From Thermoplasmatota archaeon (GTDB lineage: Archaea; Thermoplasmatota; Penumbrarchaeia; Penumbrarchaeales; Penumbrarchaeaceae): a stretch of DNA of 42,445 bases. Shown piece after piece: positions 1 to 8,885 of the stretch (positions within the stretch are counted from its first letter, which is position 1; the number at the start of each line of letters is the position of its first letter). The stretch is taken from contig JALOTP010000013.1 of the NCBI GenBank assembly GCA_025457865.1, forward strand, positions 1 through 42,445, read 5' to 3'. Both the position numbers and the translations under genes were made by a program. The notes below the pieces were generated by a model, which saw nothing but the letters and a program-made list of their open reading frames with translations, did no database searches and had not been told where the DNA came from.

Positions 1-665
1 GAAGGATCTGCAGAGGTAACGGTTCCTCGCTGTGCAATGATCGTGGTATCTGATATTGAAGGTCTTGATGAACACGAGCTTGACAAAGCTGATGATTTCT
101 ATCAATATCTATTGGGTGAGGGATACGAAGATGATGAGATCATCTTCTTGACAGAGAGTTCAAGGGACGGGTATGATGAAGAACCTAACTTAGCAAACAT
201 CCTCTCCTCCCTTTCATGGTTGAGGAACACGTCGACCATAACAAGTCAACCGGTCATTTACATCTATGATCATGAGAAGATGATAAACTGGGTACCGTAT
301 TTCGAGTTCACTGGTGGAGACTTGAACGCCTCCTATATGGATTATCTTCTGGACCAGATGCAATATCAGGAAATGAACATAGTTCTGAACGGGAATAGGT
401 CTGCATTGGCAGGGAAATGAACATAGTTCTGAACGGGAATAGGTCTGCATTGGCAGGATCGACACTATCTGGAACATCCCGGAACATCATCTGTTCGATG
501 GGAGTTAACAATTCCTATTTGGAGGACCAGTTCGACATAGCAAGAGGTTTGACCGACCAGACGGCAGATACGAACAATGATGATTATGTATCATACAGTG
601 AAGCATACTGGAAGGAGAGAACGATAGAGGAGGTCCTTGTTCAAGGTCCAATTCTCATTGGATAG
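1..665 (+). pseudogene. Caspase-like (peptidase C13-type) domain protein, frameshifted, 5' end outside window
   Basis: The frame is open from base 1 through 420, then continues in another frame from about 417 to 665. Joining the two gives one domain: a first strand (AMIVVSD), a DEIIFL strand typical of the 'enIy.L' element of C13/caspase-like domains, a YIYDHEK stretch where active members have GHG, a strand IVLNGNRSALAG where active members have the Cys-Ser-Gly nucleophile, then RNIICSMG and a closing TADTNNDDYVSYSEAYW, which resembles the family's D-x-N-x-D-G-x-V-S-x-x-E-A end. The histidine is kept but the nucleophilic cysteine is absent, so it is probably not a working protease even if the frame were whole. 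A 44-bp tandem duplication causes the frame break. The duplication also creates an ATGA overlap at 417-420, so reinitiation into the second half is conceivable. The true start lies upstream of the window. Family call is moderate; the break itself is certain as written. Confidence 0.6.
369..457 (+). repeat. 44-bp tandem duplication (two copies sharing one base)
   Basis: Bases 369-413 and 413-457 are identical 45-base stretches offset by 44 bases. Mismatches appear immediately outside (368 versus 412, 414 versus 458). Since 44 is not a multiple of three, the second copy shifts the reading frame and puts a TGA at 418-420. Removing one copy restores a continuous coding frame. It could be a recent slippage event, a reversible on/off switch, or an assembly error. 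Confidence 0.95.
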
Positions 666-691
666 CAAAGGGTTAAGAGGAGATGAATAAA

Positions 692-1993
692 ATGAAAAAA
701 TTGGCATTTATCAAGAACGGATTGGTAATAGGTGCAATAGCGATGCTATTGAGCCTGCAATCTACAGTAATTGCAAAGTCAAATGAACAGGCAATTATGG
801 GCGAGGACTCAGAAGACCCTTACGGTGATGCCTTCCACCCAGCAAATGATGCCCATGCTGCAATAGTGGTATGTGTTGCAACAAAATACAACAGCCAGAC
901 GAGCACGAACAATATCCGGTTCTGCTATTCTGCCAACAATGGGACAAGTTGGCAGGGTTATGAATGGATAGCATCAGGATATAACGAACAGGATTATTCA
1001 GATGTTCACTGCATTGCCGAACAGACTTATTTAAGGATCATTGCCGTATGGCAGGAAAGGGTAGATGAGAACAGTCCTTGGCAGATCAAGGCGAGTACGA
1101 GATTGTACAATTCAGGAAATTGGAATAACCCTGCTATTGACATCTCCGATACTGAGGATTTTAACGATAATATATTTCCTAAGATAGACACATATAGAAC
1201 CTTAGTGGATGAACAACTCAGGTTTTATTGGAACATTGTTTGGCAAAGGGAAGACGATGATAATAATTGGCAAATTAAAATGTATACACGATATTATACA
1301 TCAGGGAGTCCGACAGAATATATCAACGATATCATGTCTAGTTCTCAATCTTCATATAGACATCCTGCAGTTGCATGTACGGGGATAAGTGGTGGTGATT
1401 GTGAGGTTCACATAGCGTATGATGCATATTCCAGTTCAACCCATTATGTGTATGTGATCTCTGGTTGGGTATCTACAAATTCGGTATTTACACAATATAA
1501 TTTCGGACCTCGTAGTCTTGATTCGGATAGCACGGATTCAGAGATAGGGTATCCTGATATCACATGTTCCGGTAATGGTGGAGGATCGGGTCATCCAAGT
1601 CAATCATCGGGTTCTGCTCATGTTTGGATAGTATGGCATCATGTATTAGCTACAGATAGAATATATCGTGTATCCTCAACAGATAGTCTAGGATCCGATC
1701 CAGTTTCTAACAAAACGATAGTTACAACCTCTGGACCTTCAACGTCAGCGGCTTTAAGATGTGTTGCAGTTGCCATACTTGAAAGTACAACATCGCCTAT
1801 TACGATTATTTGGACCGATGATACGGATATCTACTTTGTAAAATCTACCAATTGGAACAATGTCGAACAATGGACCTCGACGGAAGCTACAGATAAACAT
1901 GTTGATGTGAGTGTAATTGAGGATGATAGAATCTACTCCCATGTTGTATGGCAAAGAGATGAACAGACCATTTATTATGCAAGGGATCCTTGA
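692..1993 (+). CDS. Secreted beta-propeller-like protein (BNR/sialidase-like repeats)
   Basis: About 433 residues. The N-terminus is a signal peptide: lysines followed by a hydrophobic stretch (LVIGAIAMLLSLQ) ending near residue 30. The mature part is rich in repeated units with W, D and N, such as RFCYSANNGTSWQ, IVWQRE and VVWQRDEQTIYYA, with a phase of roughly 50-60 residues. This resembles BNR/Asp-box or similar propeller repeats; one clean Asp-box-like stretch (SANNGTSW) is visible. There is no C-terminal membrane segment, so it is probably released or held non-covalently. I chose ATG 692 over ATG 683: a GAGGAG Shine-Dalgarno at 677-682 abuts 683 with no spacing but sits 9 bases from 692. 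It lies 27 bases after the broken C13-like gene, so the two may be co-transcribed. Substrate unknown; sialidase activity should not be assumed. Confidence 0.7.
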   Translation: MKKLAFIKNGLVIGAIAMLLSLQSTVIAKSNEQAIMGEDSEDPYGDAFHPANDAHAAIVVCVATKYNSQTSTNNIRFCYSANNGTSWQGYEWIASGYNEQDYSDVHCIAEQTYLRIIAVWQERVDENSPWQIKASTRLYNSGNWNNPAIDISDTEDFNDNIFPKIDTYRTLVDEQLRFYWNIVWQREDDDNNWQIKMYTRYYTSGSPTEYINDIMSSSQSSYRHPAVACTGISGGDCEVHIAYDAYSSSTHYVYVISGWVSTNSVFTQYNFGPRSLDSDSTDSEIGYPDITCSGNGGGSGHPSQSSGSAHVWIVWHHVLATDRIYRVSSTDSLGSDPVSNKTIVTTSGPSTSAALRCVAVAILESTTSPITIIWTDDTDIYFVKSTNWNNVEQWTSTEATDKHVDVSVIEDDRIYSHVVWQRDEQTIYYARDP

Positions 1994-2029
1994 TAATATG
2001 AAAGAATACTATCACATGAACACAAAAGG

Positions 2030-2037
2030 TATAATAT
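2030..2037 (+). promoter_or_regulatory. TATA-like box before the propeller/FN3 gene
   Basis: TATAATAT lies about 40 bases before ATG 2073, which would put transcription start near 2060 and leave a short leader containing the AGGTGGG Shine-Dalgarno at 2060-2066. Assigned by sequence and spacing only. Confidence 0.4.
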
Positions 2038-2072
2038 CAACTAGTTAACTAATAAAAAAAGGTGGGCTAACG

Positions 2073-5000
2073 ATGTGGCGAGGACTTACCATTCTTTGCA
2101 TGGTGGCCATTCTATTATCCAATGTTTTCTCATTGCCGTTAGATAAGGAGGATATGAATAAGAATATGAAAATTACTAAAGATAACGATATTTCATCCCA
2201 AGTTTTATCGAACTCAACTCGATATTCTGGTCCAATATGGCCAATGTATCAGTTCGATCAGAGAAGAACTGGGCAAAGTCCATTCAGTGCTACAGGTAAT
2301 CCGGGTAAAGTAAAAAAAATTATTAGTAATATAGAATTTAAATATGATAATCGTTGGATGATCATTGATGAGAATAATTATATTTATTGTTTTAATTCAG
2401 ATAATGAATTATGTTGTTATTTTCCAAATGGTTCATTATTTTGGAATAGTCATATATATGGTGATTTATATGATAATAACTTATTTTACAATGATGGAAG
2501 CATCTATTTATTTAATTCTAAAAATTTTTATTCCATTTTTTGTAATAATGGAACAATTAAATGGATTTTTTCAGATAGTAAAATAGATCAGTGTTTTCAA
2601 AATAATGAAAAGTCAATACTATATTGTATACATGGAAGTACTACTGAGAAAAAAATTACTTCTATAGACCTAAATGGTTCGTTAAAGAACTCAACTAAAA
2701 TAATGATAACAGGGTCTGATATTGAATTTAATTACCCGCCAGCGATTGGTGTGGATGATTCTATTTATATTACTGCTAAACGAAAAAAAGATAATGAATA
2801 TCAATATTATTTTTGTTGTCTTGGTATAAATGGAACCTTGCATTGGTCCTATGAACAACCGTCTATTTCTCTTAGCCATTCTTTTTATATAATGATAAAT
2901 AGTGATGACACAATTTACACTGCTTGTGGAAAAAATATAGAGGCCCGTTATCTAAACGGTACTTTTAAATGGAGCAGGCAATTGATTGATGATTATTATT
3001 ATTGTCCTCCATCTTTAAGCCCCGATGGAAATATAATCGTGTTCGGGGGTAACGCGGATAAATTGTATTCAATTTATCCGAATGGAACGATAAAATGGGA
3101 AAGAAATTATTATCTAGATGATAGATCATTTTCAGTTGATTCAGATGGAAATATAATATTTTATGGGAATAATAATCAGTTAATAATGCTTAATAAAGAT
3201 GGATTATCAATATGGAAATTGTCTTTAAGCGGAGGTGACTCATATTCGGCAATAGTAATTCCCAATGGTGAGATTTTTTATACTTCAAAAAAACTAGGTG
3301 TAGGTCCTCATGTATTATACGTTATAGGTAAAACAATTCCATCCCCCCCAGTCATTCATCCTTTATGGAGCGGGAACAAATATGTTAGATTATCATGGGA
3401 TTTTCCTAATGATGATGGTGGGTCCCAAATCCTTAATTATACTATTTATCGAGGGATAGATGGGAGCCCTCTATTTCCTTATCTATCGGTTGATAATGCT
3501 ACTTATACATTCAATGATACCAATATAATTAATGGTCATGAATACTTCTATTCAATTTCAGCTGTAAACGGAGAAGGGGAATCTGCGAGGTCTTCTATTC
3601 TATCTGCGATCCCTATAAGCAAACCTTCCTCTCCATTAAACCTTACGATAAAAATGGAATCTAAGCACAACCATCTTGAATGGGACCCGCCCGAAGACAT
3701 AGGTGGTTCATCTCTTCAGAATTACTTAATCTACAGAGGAACAAGGTCCGATGATCTGAAGTTCCTCTACTTTCAGGCCCCTTCACAGACCTTCAAAGAT
3801 GATGGCAGTGTTGAACCCGGGAGGATGTACTATTACGCTGTCACTGCAAGGAACAAGGTTGGAGAGTCTCCGTTCTCGGAGGTGGTAAGCTCCATCATGA
3901 GATATGCGCCAACACAACCTCTGAACTTGTCAGCGATATCAGGTATGGGGTTCGTGAATGTGAGCTGGATAGCCCCTGTGGATAACGGTGGTAGCGATAT
4001 CCTCCGATATGAGCTCTACAGGAGCGAAGGAACGGACGGAGAGTACTCTCTGTTGGTTTCCTTATCGAACATTTCATTGTACTTCAATGACACTTCGGTG
4101 AACAATGGAGTTCCTTACAACTATAAGATCAGGGGTAACAACTCCTTTTTCGATTCGGTGTTTTCCAATGTAGTATCGGGCTATCCTGCTACCGTACCGG
4201 ACGGTCCATCGGACCTGGAGGTTGTCTCAGGGGACAATTATCTAGACGTAAGGTGGGATGTACCAGCCTTTGACGGTGGATATCCTGTAACTTCTTACAT
4301 GATCGAGAAGGTCCACTTTGACAATGGCACGTTCATAGAGAAGTTCCAGACGAGTTCCCTGTCCGTGAACGACACCAACGTAACGAACGGTGTTAGGTAC
4401 GGATACAGGGTAAGAGCCATCAATCAGATAGGTTCATCACCATTCACTGACTGGGTAGAGGGGAAGCCGATAGGAGTCCCATCGATACCTATCGGGGGGA
4501 ATGTAAGGAGCGGTGATGGGTATGTTCAACTCAATTGGCAGATGCCGGAAAGTGATGGAGGTTCACCAGTTATCGGTTTCAGGGTCTATCGCAACGGGAC
4601 ACTGATGAGAGATCTAGAGCTTTCGATTTTATCGTACAATGATACAACGGTAGAGAACGGAAAGGTCTACGAATACATCATCACCTCGTTCAATGAAAAG
4701 GGTGAGAGCCCCAGAATAGTCATTCTCTATGGACATCCGAAAGGTTCGACCATCATCATAGAGAAGCATCCTCCGGGTGTTCCAGGGAACCTCAGGTACC
4801 AGTTGAACCAGGGGAAGATCGTGTTGAACTGGGACGAGCCCGAATATAAGGGGACGTCGGAGATCATAGGATATCTGGTTTACATGAAGGTTGGGGACCA
4901 TGGTGAGTTCGATCTGGTAGGCAGGGTGAAAGTTAGGTCATTCGTCGATACCAATGGGACCGTTCCGGGTATCTATTACTACAGGGTATCAGCGTTCAGT

Positions 5001-5207
5001 TCCGATGGGGAAGGGAACAGGACCGATCCCGTCAGGGTAGAGATAAAGGACGAAGAGGCTAGTAAGCCCACTCCGATTTGGTTTTATCTCGTTCCAGCGG
5101 TTGTATTGATATGTTTGGTGATATTGATAGCCGTCGTTCTTGTTGTAAAGAGACGAGGGGCCGAACAGAAGGTGTTAGCCCCGCAGGGGCACATTGCGGA
5201 GGAATGA
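2073..5207 (+). CDS. Membrane-anchored surface protein: PQQ-like propeller plus about six FN3 domains
   Basis: 1044 residues. A signal peptide (LTILCMVAILLSNVFS) covers residues 1-21. Residues about 55-415 hold repeats with the phrase 'NGT.KW' or 'NGSLFW' (for example NGTIKWIFSD, NGTLHWSYEQ, NGTFKWSRQ, NGTIKWERN), the signature of PQQ-like eight-bladed propellers; here they suit a binding scaffold rather than an enzyme. From residue about 422 there are six fibronectin type III domains, each with a 'W..P..DGG' segment and a 'NG..Y.Y.I.A.N..G.S' segment. A single transmembrane helix (residues about 1009-1031) and a short basic tail follow, giving an outside-facing protein held by its C-terminus. 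Start ATG 2073 has AGGTGGG nearby. Base composition is odd: the propeller half is very AT-rich while the FN3 half matches the surrounding genome. Ligand unknown. Confidence 0.75.
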   Translation: MWRGLTILCMVAILLSNVFSLPLDKEDMNKNMKITKDNDISSQVLSNSTRYSGPIWPMYQFDQRRTGQSPFSATGNPGKVKKIISNIEFKYDNRWMIIDENNYIYCFNSDNELCCYFPNGSLFWNSHIYGDLYDNNLFYNDGSIYLFNSKNFYSIFCNNGTIKWIFSDSKIDQCFQNNEKSILYCIHGSTTEKKITSIDLNGSLKNSTKIMITGSDIEFNYPPAIGVDDSIYITAKRKKDNEYQYYFCCLGINGTLHWSYEQPSISLSHSFYIMINSDDTIYTACGKNIEARYLNGTFKWSRQLIDDYYYCPPSLSPDGNIIVFGGNADKLYSIYPNGTIKWERNYYLDDRSFSVDSDGNIIFYGNNNQLIMLNKDGLSIWKLSLSGGDSYSAIVIPNGEIFYTSKKLGVGPHVLYVIGKTIPSPPVIHPLWSGNKYVRLSWDFPNDDGGSQILNYTIYRGIDGSPLFPYLSVDNATYTFNDTNIINGHEYFYSISAVNGEGESARSSILSAIPISKPSSPLNLTIKMESKHNHLEWDPPEDIGGSSLQNYLIYRGTRSDDLKFLYFQAPSQTFKDDGSVEPGRMYYYAVTARNKVGESPFSEVVSSIMRYAPTQPLNLSAISGMGFVNVSWIAPVDNGGSDILRYELYRSEGTDGEYSLLVSLSNISLYFNDTSVNNGVPYNYKIRGNNSFFDSVFSNVVSGYPATVPDGPSDLEVVSGDNYLDVRWDVPAFDGGYPVTSYMIEKVHFDNGTFIEKFQTSSLSVNDTNVTNGVRYGYRVRAINQIGSSPFTDWVEGKPIGVPSIPIGGNVRSGDGYVQLNWQMPESDGGSPVIGFRVYRNGTLMRDLELSILSYNDTTVENGKVYEYIITSFNEKGESPRIVILYGHPKGSTIIIEKHPPGVPGNLRYQLNQGKIVLNWDEPEYKGTSEIIGYLVYMKVGDHGEFDLVGRVKVRSFVDTNGTVPGIYYYRVSAFSSDGEGNRTDPVRVEIKDEEASKPTPIWFYLVPAVVLICLVILIAVVLVVKRRGAEQKVLAPQGHIAEE

Positions 5208-5210
5208 CTT

Positions 5211-5324
5211 ATGATTGAATGGAATGCATTGACATCTGAGTGGTCTGTAAAATGGAGGATCTTTTATGAAAAAGAAAAACAGGAGACACAAAAGATGCGA
5301 GGTCACTACCGTTGTGCTGGGTGA
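5211..5324 (+). CDS. Possible 37-residue small protein
   Basis: ATG 5211 follows the previous stop by three bases and has GGAGG at 5198-5202, eight bases upstream. The product is short, charged and tryptophan-rich at the start (MIEWNALTSEWSVKW) and resembles no family I recognise. A second in-window candidate, ATG 5266-5328 in another frame (20 residues, very basic, MKKKNRRHKR), has an equally good GGAGG at 5254-5258. At most one is likely real; neither is secure. Confidence 0.2.
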   Translation: MIEWNALTSEWSVKWRIFYEKEKQETQKMRGHYRCAG

Positions 5325-5417
5325 ATGAAGACCAAATAGTTCACTGGATGGTCAATCTTCATACCAAAGGTCATTTGATTGATAGTAGTTCCCTGAAGCG
5401 TTTTAACTCTACCTTCC

Positions 5418-5428
5418 TATTATATATA
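5418..5428 (+). promoter_or_regulatory. TATA box of valS
   Basis: A run of TATTATATATAG sits 64-74 bases before the preferred valS start. Transcription would begin near 5448-5452, giving a leader of about 40 bases. This supports rejecting the in-frame upstream extension, which would begin before the box. Confidence 0.5.
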
Positions 5429-5491
5429 GGGACGTTTTTACGCTGGATTGCATGCATTGTTCGAACATGCGAACATTCTAGGTATGGTGCT

Positions 5492-8212
5492 ATGATGGCC
5501 GACGGGTCCCAAGGAAGCAGCGAGGGTGAGGCAAAGACCTCTGACGGCGGGTACGACACCCACGCAGTGGAGGGGCGATGGCAGGACTTCTGGGAGAAGG
5601 AGGCCGTTTACAGGTTCGACCCTGCTTCCGATAAGCCACCCTTCGTCATCGACAATCCCCCCAGATATGCTTCGGGACCTCTTCATGCTGGACATGCCGT
5701 CCACTACACCCATATAGATTTCGCTGCCCGGTACAAGAGGATGAGGGGCTACAACGTCATGTTCCCCCTCTGCTTCGATGTGAACGGCATGCCCATAGAG
5801 GTCCGGGTGGAGAAGAAGTACAACATCCGGATGAGGGACACCGAGAGGCACGAGTTCACCAAGCTCTGTACGGAGTTCGCTCAGGGCAACATAGCGGAGA
5901 TGACAAGGCAGTTCCGCATCTTCGGGGAGTCTATGGACCCCTCCGTCTATTATCAGACCGATGCCAAATATTACCGCAGGCTCACACAGATATCGTTCAT
6001 AAGGCTCTTCCATCAGGGAAGGATCTACAAGGCCAACCACCCGGTGAACTGGTGCCCCCGTTGCGGGACCGCTCTTGCGGAGTCAGAGGTGGAATACCAG
6101 GACAATATTACCAAGCTCAACACCATCCTCTTCGACGTCGATGGTGTTCCGGGAAAGAAGGTCGAGATAGCTACAACAAGGCCAGAGCTCCTCTGCACAT
6201 GCCAGTTGGTGGCGGTCCACCCCGATGACAAGAGGCATAAGGACCTAGTTGGCAGAAGACTGATCACCCCTGTCTTCGGGAGAAAGGTCCCCGTCGTTGA
6301 GGACACAACGGTCCAGATGGACTACGGTTCCGGCGTTGTCATGATCTGCACCATAGGCGACAAGGAGGACCTGAACTGGGTCTTCAAGTACGGCCTCAAG
6401 CTGGAAAAGGGCATAGACGAGCACGGCAGAATGACGGAGCTCGCTGGTAAGTACAAGGGCATGGACCTCAAGGAGGCAAGGGAGGCTATCATAGAGGATA
6501 TGAGGCTACAGGGCATACTCGTCGGCCAGAAGGACAATCCCCAGAACGTCGGGACCTGCTGGAGGTGCCATACGACCATAGAGTTCCTTCAGGTCCCCCA
6601 ATGGTTCCTCAGGATCCTCGACATCAAGGATGATGTGCTCAGGATGGCCGATGAGGTCAACTGGTACCCGGAGTTCATGAAGGTCAGGCTCAGGGACTGG
6701 GTAAGCTCCCTGACCTGGGACTGGGTCATTTCAAGGCAGAGGTACTTCGCCACCCCCATACCCGTTTGGGAGTGCACCAGATGCGGAGAGCCTGTCCTTC
6801 CGGAGGAAAGCTCGTGTTATATCGATCCGACCATGGACCAGCCTCCGGTCCCTGCCTGCTCCAAGTGCGGAGGGACCCTTAAGGGCTCTGAGGAGGTGTT
6901 CGACACATGGATGGATTCATCGATATCACCGCTATACAACGCATTCTGGCTCAGGGACGATGAGCTATTCAAGAAATTGTATCCCGTTTCCCTCCGCCCG
7001 CAGTCACATGACATCATCAGGACATGGGCTTTCTACACGTTGGTGAGAAGCCTCTATCTCACGGGCGTCAAACCCTGGAAGAACATAATGATGGGGGGCT
7101 TCATCATGGCCCCCGACGGCACACCCATGCACGCGTCGAAGGGAAATGCCATCGATCCTCTGCAGTATCACAAGGACTACGGTGCAGATGCGATCCGTTA
7201 CTATGCCGCTACCTGCACGCTCGGCAAGGACCATCCTTTCAGGATTAAGGACGTCCAGAGAGGATCGCAGGTAGTGAGGAAGCTCTACAACATGGAAAAG
7301 CTGATGGCCTTTGCCTTCGAGGGGTTGGACAAGAGGAGGCTCAGGTCCATCGTCAAGAAGGTTGGAAAGGACCCGAAGGCCCTACGTCCTGTGGACCGGT
7401 GGGTGCTCCACAGGTACTCGCAGGTCGTCAAAGAGGCGACCGAGGCAGCAGAGGCGTACCAGTTCGACAGGGCGGTTAGATCGGTCGTTGACTTCATGTG
7501 GCTCGAGGTGGCCGACCACTATCTCGAGCTGGCGAAGCACAGGCTTAGGTCAAAGGACGATGGGACCGTCTTCACACTGTACACGATAGGCTTGGGCATC
7601 CCCAAGCTCCTTGCCCCGTTCCTACCACATCTGGCCGAGGAGGTCTATCAGACCATCTACAGAAAGTATGAGGATGACAGGTCCATACACGTATCACCCT
7701 GGCCCCTGCCAGTCCTGGACGATCCGGAGGGCCTCTCCCTCGGGCAGACAGCTGCAGATATCGTAAGCGGGATCAGACGGTCCAAAGCGGAAAGGAAGAT
7801 AGCCCTTGGCGCACCTATTGGAGCGGTCAGACTGATAACCGAGAACAAGAGCCTGGTCGAGGGCTCTTTGGACGATATCAAGGGGACCGTCAAGGCATCC
7901 GAGGTCACACTGGGCAGCTCCGAGGACCTAAGGACAGAGATAACAGGCCTCTCCCCCATCTTCAAGGAGCTGGGTCCAGCCTTCAAGGACAGGGTCAATG
8001 CGGTCCTGAAGGTCCTGAAGGACCCGAAGGCCTCATCCGAGCTTGCCCATATCATGGAACGGGAAGGGAAGGTCACATTCGAACCGGGTGATGGCAGGGG
8101 AGAAGTGACCCTCACACCCGAACTCGCTCAGGTAACGAAAAGACCGAAGTTCAAGGGTAAGCTGGTCAACACCTTGGAGATAGGTTCGGTCCTGGTGGTC
8201 CTAGAACAGTGA
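5492..8212 (+). CDS. valS: Valyl-tRNA synthetase
   Basis: 906 residues from ATG 5492 (ATG 5495 is equally possible). This class I synthetase charges tRNA-Val in the cytoplasm. Visible features: the HIGH-like motif HAGH (65-68) within PPRYASGPLHAGHA; the connecting editing domain with ATTRPELL; cysteine pairs CPRC, CWRC, CTRC and CSKC that probably bind zinc; the DTWMDSSISP stretch that marks archaeal-type ValRS rather than IleRS or LeuRS; a GTPMHASKGN segment in place of KMSKS (PMHAS at 545-549); a helical anticodon-binding domain; and a C-terminal beta-rich tail. The KMSKS loop is unusual because both lysines are replaced (Pro and Ala). The open frame extends 60 codons upstream to 5312, but that part is AT-rich and crosses the TATA box. 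It stands alone between the surface genes and the hydrogenase operon. Confidence 0.85.
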   Translation: MMADGSQGSSEGEAKTSDGGYDTHAVEGRWQDFWEKEAVYRFDPASDKPPFVIDNPPRYASGPLHAGHAVHYTHIDFAARYKRMRGYNVMFPLCFDVNGMPIEVRVEKKYNIRMRDTERHEFTKLCTEFAQGNIAEMTRQFRIFGESMDPSVYYQTDAKYYRRLTQISFIRLFHQGRIYKANHPVNWCPRCGTALAESEVEYQDNITKLNTILFDVDGVPGKKVEIATTRPELLCTCQLVAVHPDDKRHKDLVGRRLITPVFGRKVPVVEDTTVQMDYGSGVVMICTIGDKEDLNWVFKYGLKLEKGIDEHGRMTELAGKYKGMDLKEAREAIIEDMRLQGILVGQKDNPQNVGTCWRCHTTIEFLQVPQWFLRILDIKDDVLRMADEVNWYPEFMKVRLRDWVSSLTWDWVISRQRYFATPIPVWECTRCGEPVLPEESSCYIDPTMDQPPVPACSKCGGTLKGSEEVFDTWMDSSISPLYNAFWLRDDELFKKLYPVSLRPQSHDIIRTWAFYTLVRSLYLTGVKPWKNIMMGGFIMAPDGTPMHASKGNAIDPLQYHKDYGADAIRYYAATCTLGKDHPFRIKDVQRGSQVVRKLYNMEKLMAFAFEGLDKRRLRSIVKKVGKDPKALRPVDRWVLHRYSQVVKEATEAAEAYQFDRAVRSVVDFMWLEVADHYLELAKHRLRSKDDGTVFTLYTIGLGIPKLLAPFLPHLAEEVYQTIYRKYEDDRSIHVSPWPLPVLDDPEGLSLGQTAADIVSGIRRSKAERKIALGAPIGAVRLITENKSLVEGSLDDIKGTVKASEVTLGSSEDLRTEITGLSPIFKELGPAFKDRVNAVLKVLKDPKASSELAHIMEREGKVTFEPGDGRGEVTLTPELAQVTKRPKFKGKLVNTLEIGSVLVVLEQ

Positions 8213-8289
8213 AACAGTGAATTTTGGTCGGTCCATGAATATTTCATACGTACATAGTCGAAATATAGGCCTTTACACTATCCACTTTG

Positions 8290-8300
8290 TTTAAATATAT
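8290..8300 (+). promoter_or_regulatory. TATA box of the mbh operon
   Basis: TTTAAATATAT lies about 55 bases before GTG 8352. Expected transcription start is near 8320-8325, leaving a leader of roughly 30 bases that carries AGGAGG at 8339-8344. It is the only clear box before the 13 overlapping genes, so they probably form one transcript. Confidence 0.55.
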
Positions 8301-8351
8301 CGAGCATATTGAGGCTTTTGTTCCCTACCCTGGGGGGCAGGAGGCTGCGCA

Positions 8352-8885
8352 GTGCTGACCTTTTTAACCATCTTCCTTGGATGCCTTGCAATATACCTTC
8401 TTTTAGTAGCTGGTTCAGGACCGGGTGCCACATTCCTCACCCAGCTCTTCTCTTACGAAGAGCTCATAGCGGCTGTCCTGCTGGCGCTCCTTACCGCAGT
8501 TGTGACCAGGGTCGTCATCGGGAAGGCCGTGAACGACAACATGCTGAAGAACCCTCTGCGACTGGGGATGTTCGTTTTCTATACATTCACGGTTTGGCTC
8601 TATTACCTGGCCAAGGCGAACTTAGATGTCGCCTACAGGGTCATAACGGGAAGGATCAGACCAGGCATCGTCAGGATCAAACCCGGTCTCAAGACAGAAC
8701 TGGGACGGACCATCCTAGCGAACTCGATAACGCTCACTCCCGGGACCCTTACAGTGGACCTGGACGATAAGAAGGACGAGCTGGTAATCCACTGGATAAA
8801 TGTCGGAGAATACAAGGATGAGAAAGAAAAGCTGAACGGTGTCTGTGGACCTTTCGCTGACTGGGCAAGGAGGATCGCAGAATGA
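8352..8885 (+). CDS. mbhA: MbhA, MrpE/MnhE-like antiporter subunit
   Basis: 177 residues. Small membrane subunit of the Mrp-like ion-translocating module. Two to three hydrophobic helices (about 1-20, 35-55, 70-90) are followed by a cytoplasmic domain containing RIRPGIVRIKPGLKTELGR, then NSITLTPGTLTVD, the hallmark of MrpE/MnhE. Start is GTG 8352 with AGGAGG seven bases upstream; a longer overlapping frame from 8309 is in another phase. The stop overlaps the start of the next gene by four bases. First gene of the operon, matching mbhA of Pyrococcus furiosus. Confidence 0.88.
   Translation: MLTFLTIFLGCLAIYLLLVAGSGPGATFLTQLFSYEELIAAVLLALLTAVVTRVVIGKAVNDNMLKNPLRLGMFVFYTFTVWLYYLAKANLDVAYRVITGRIRPGIVRIKPGLKTELGRTILANSITLTPGTLTVDLDDKKDELVIHWINVGEYKDEKEKLNGVCGPFADWARRIAE

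Noticed and set aside
5312..5491. 60-codon N-terminal extension of valS
   Set aside because: It crosses the TATA box at 5418-5428, has unlike composition and does not resemble synthetase N-termini; the family normally begins near the YDTHAVEGRWQDFW segment.
5438..6040. 200-residue ORF on the minus strand
   Set aside because: It is antisense to valS, has no ribosome-binding site or recognisable product, and arises from the codon bias of valS. The same applies to 14298-15002 (opposite mbhL) and 35501-36049 (opposite lonB).
5492..8212. Leucyl- or isoleucyl-tRNA synthetase
   Set aside because: The DTWMDSSISP segment and the GKDHPFRIKDV stretch after the KMSKS position fit ValRS; LeuRS and IleRS have different residues at these sites.
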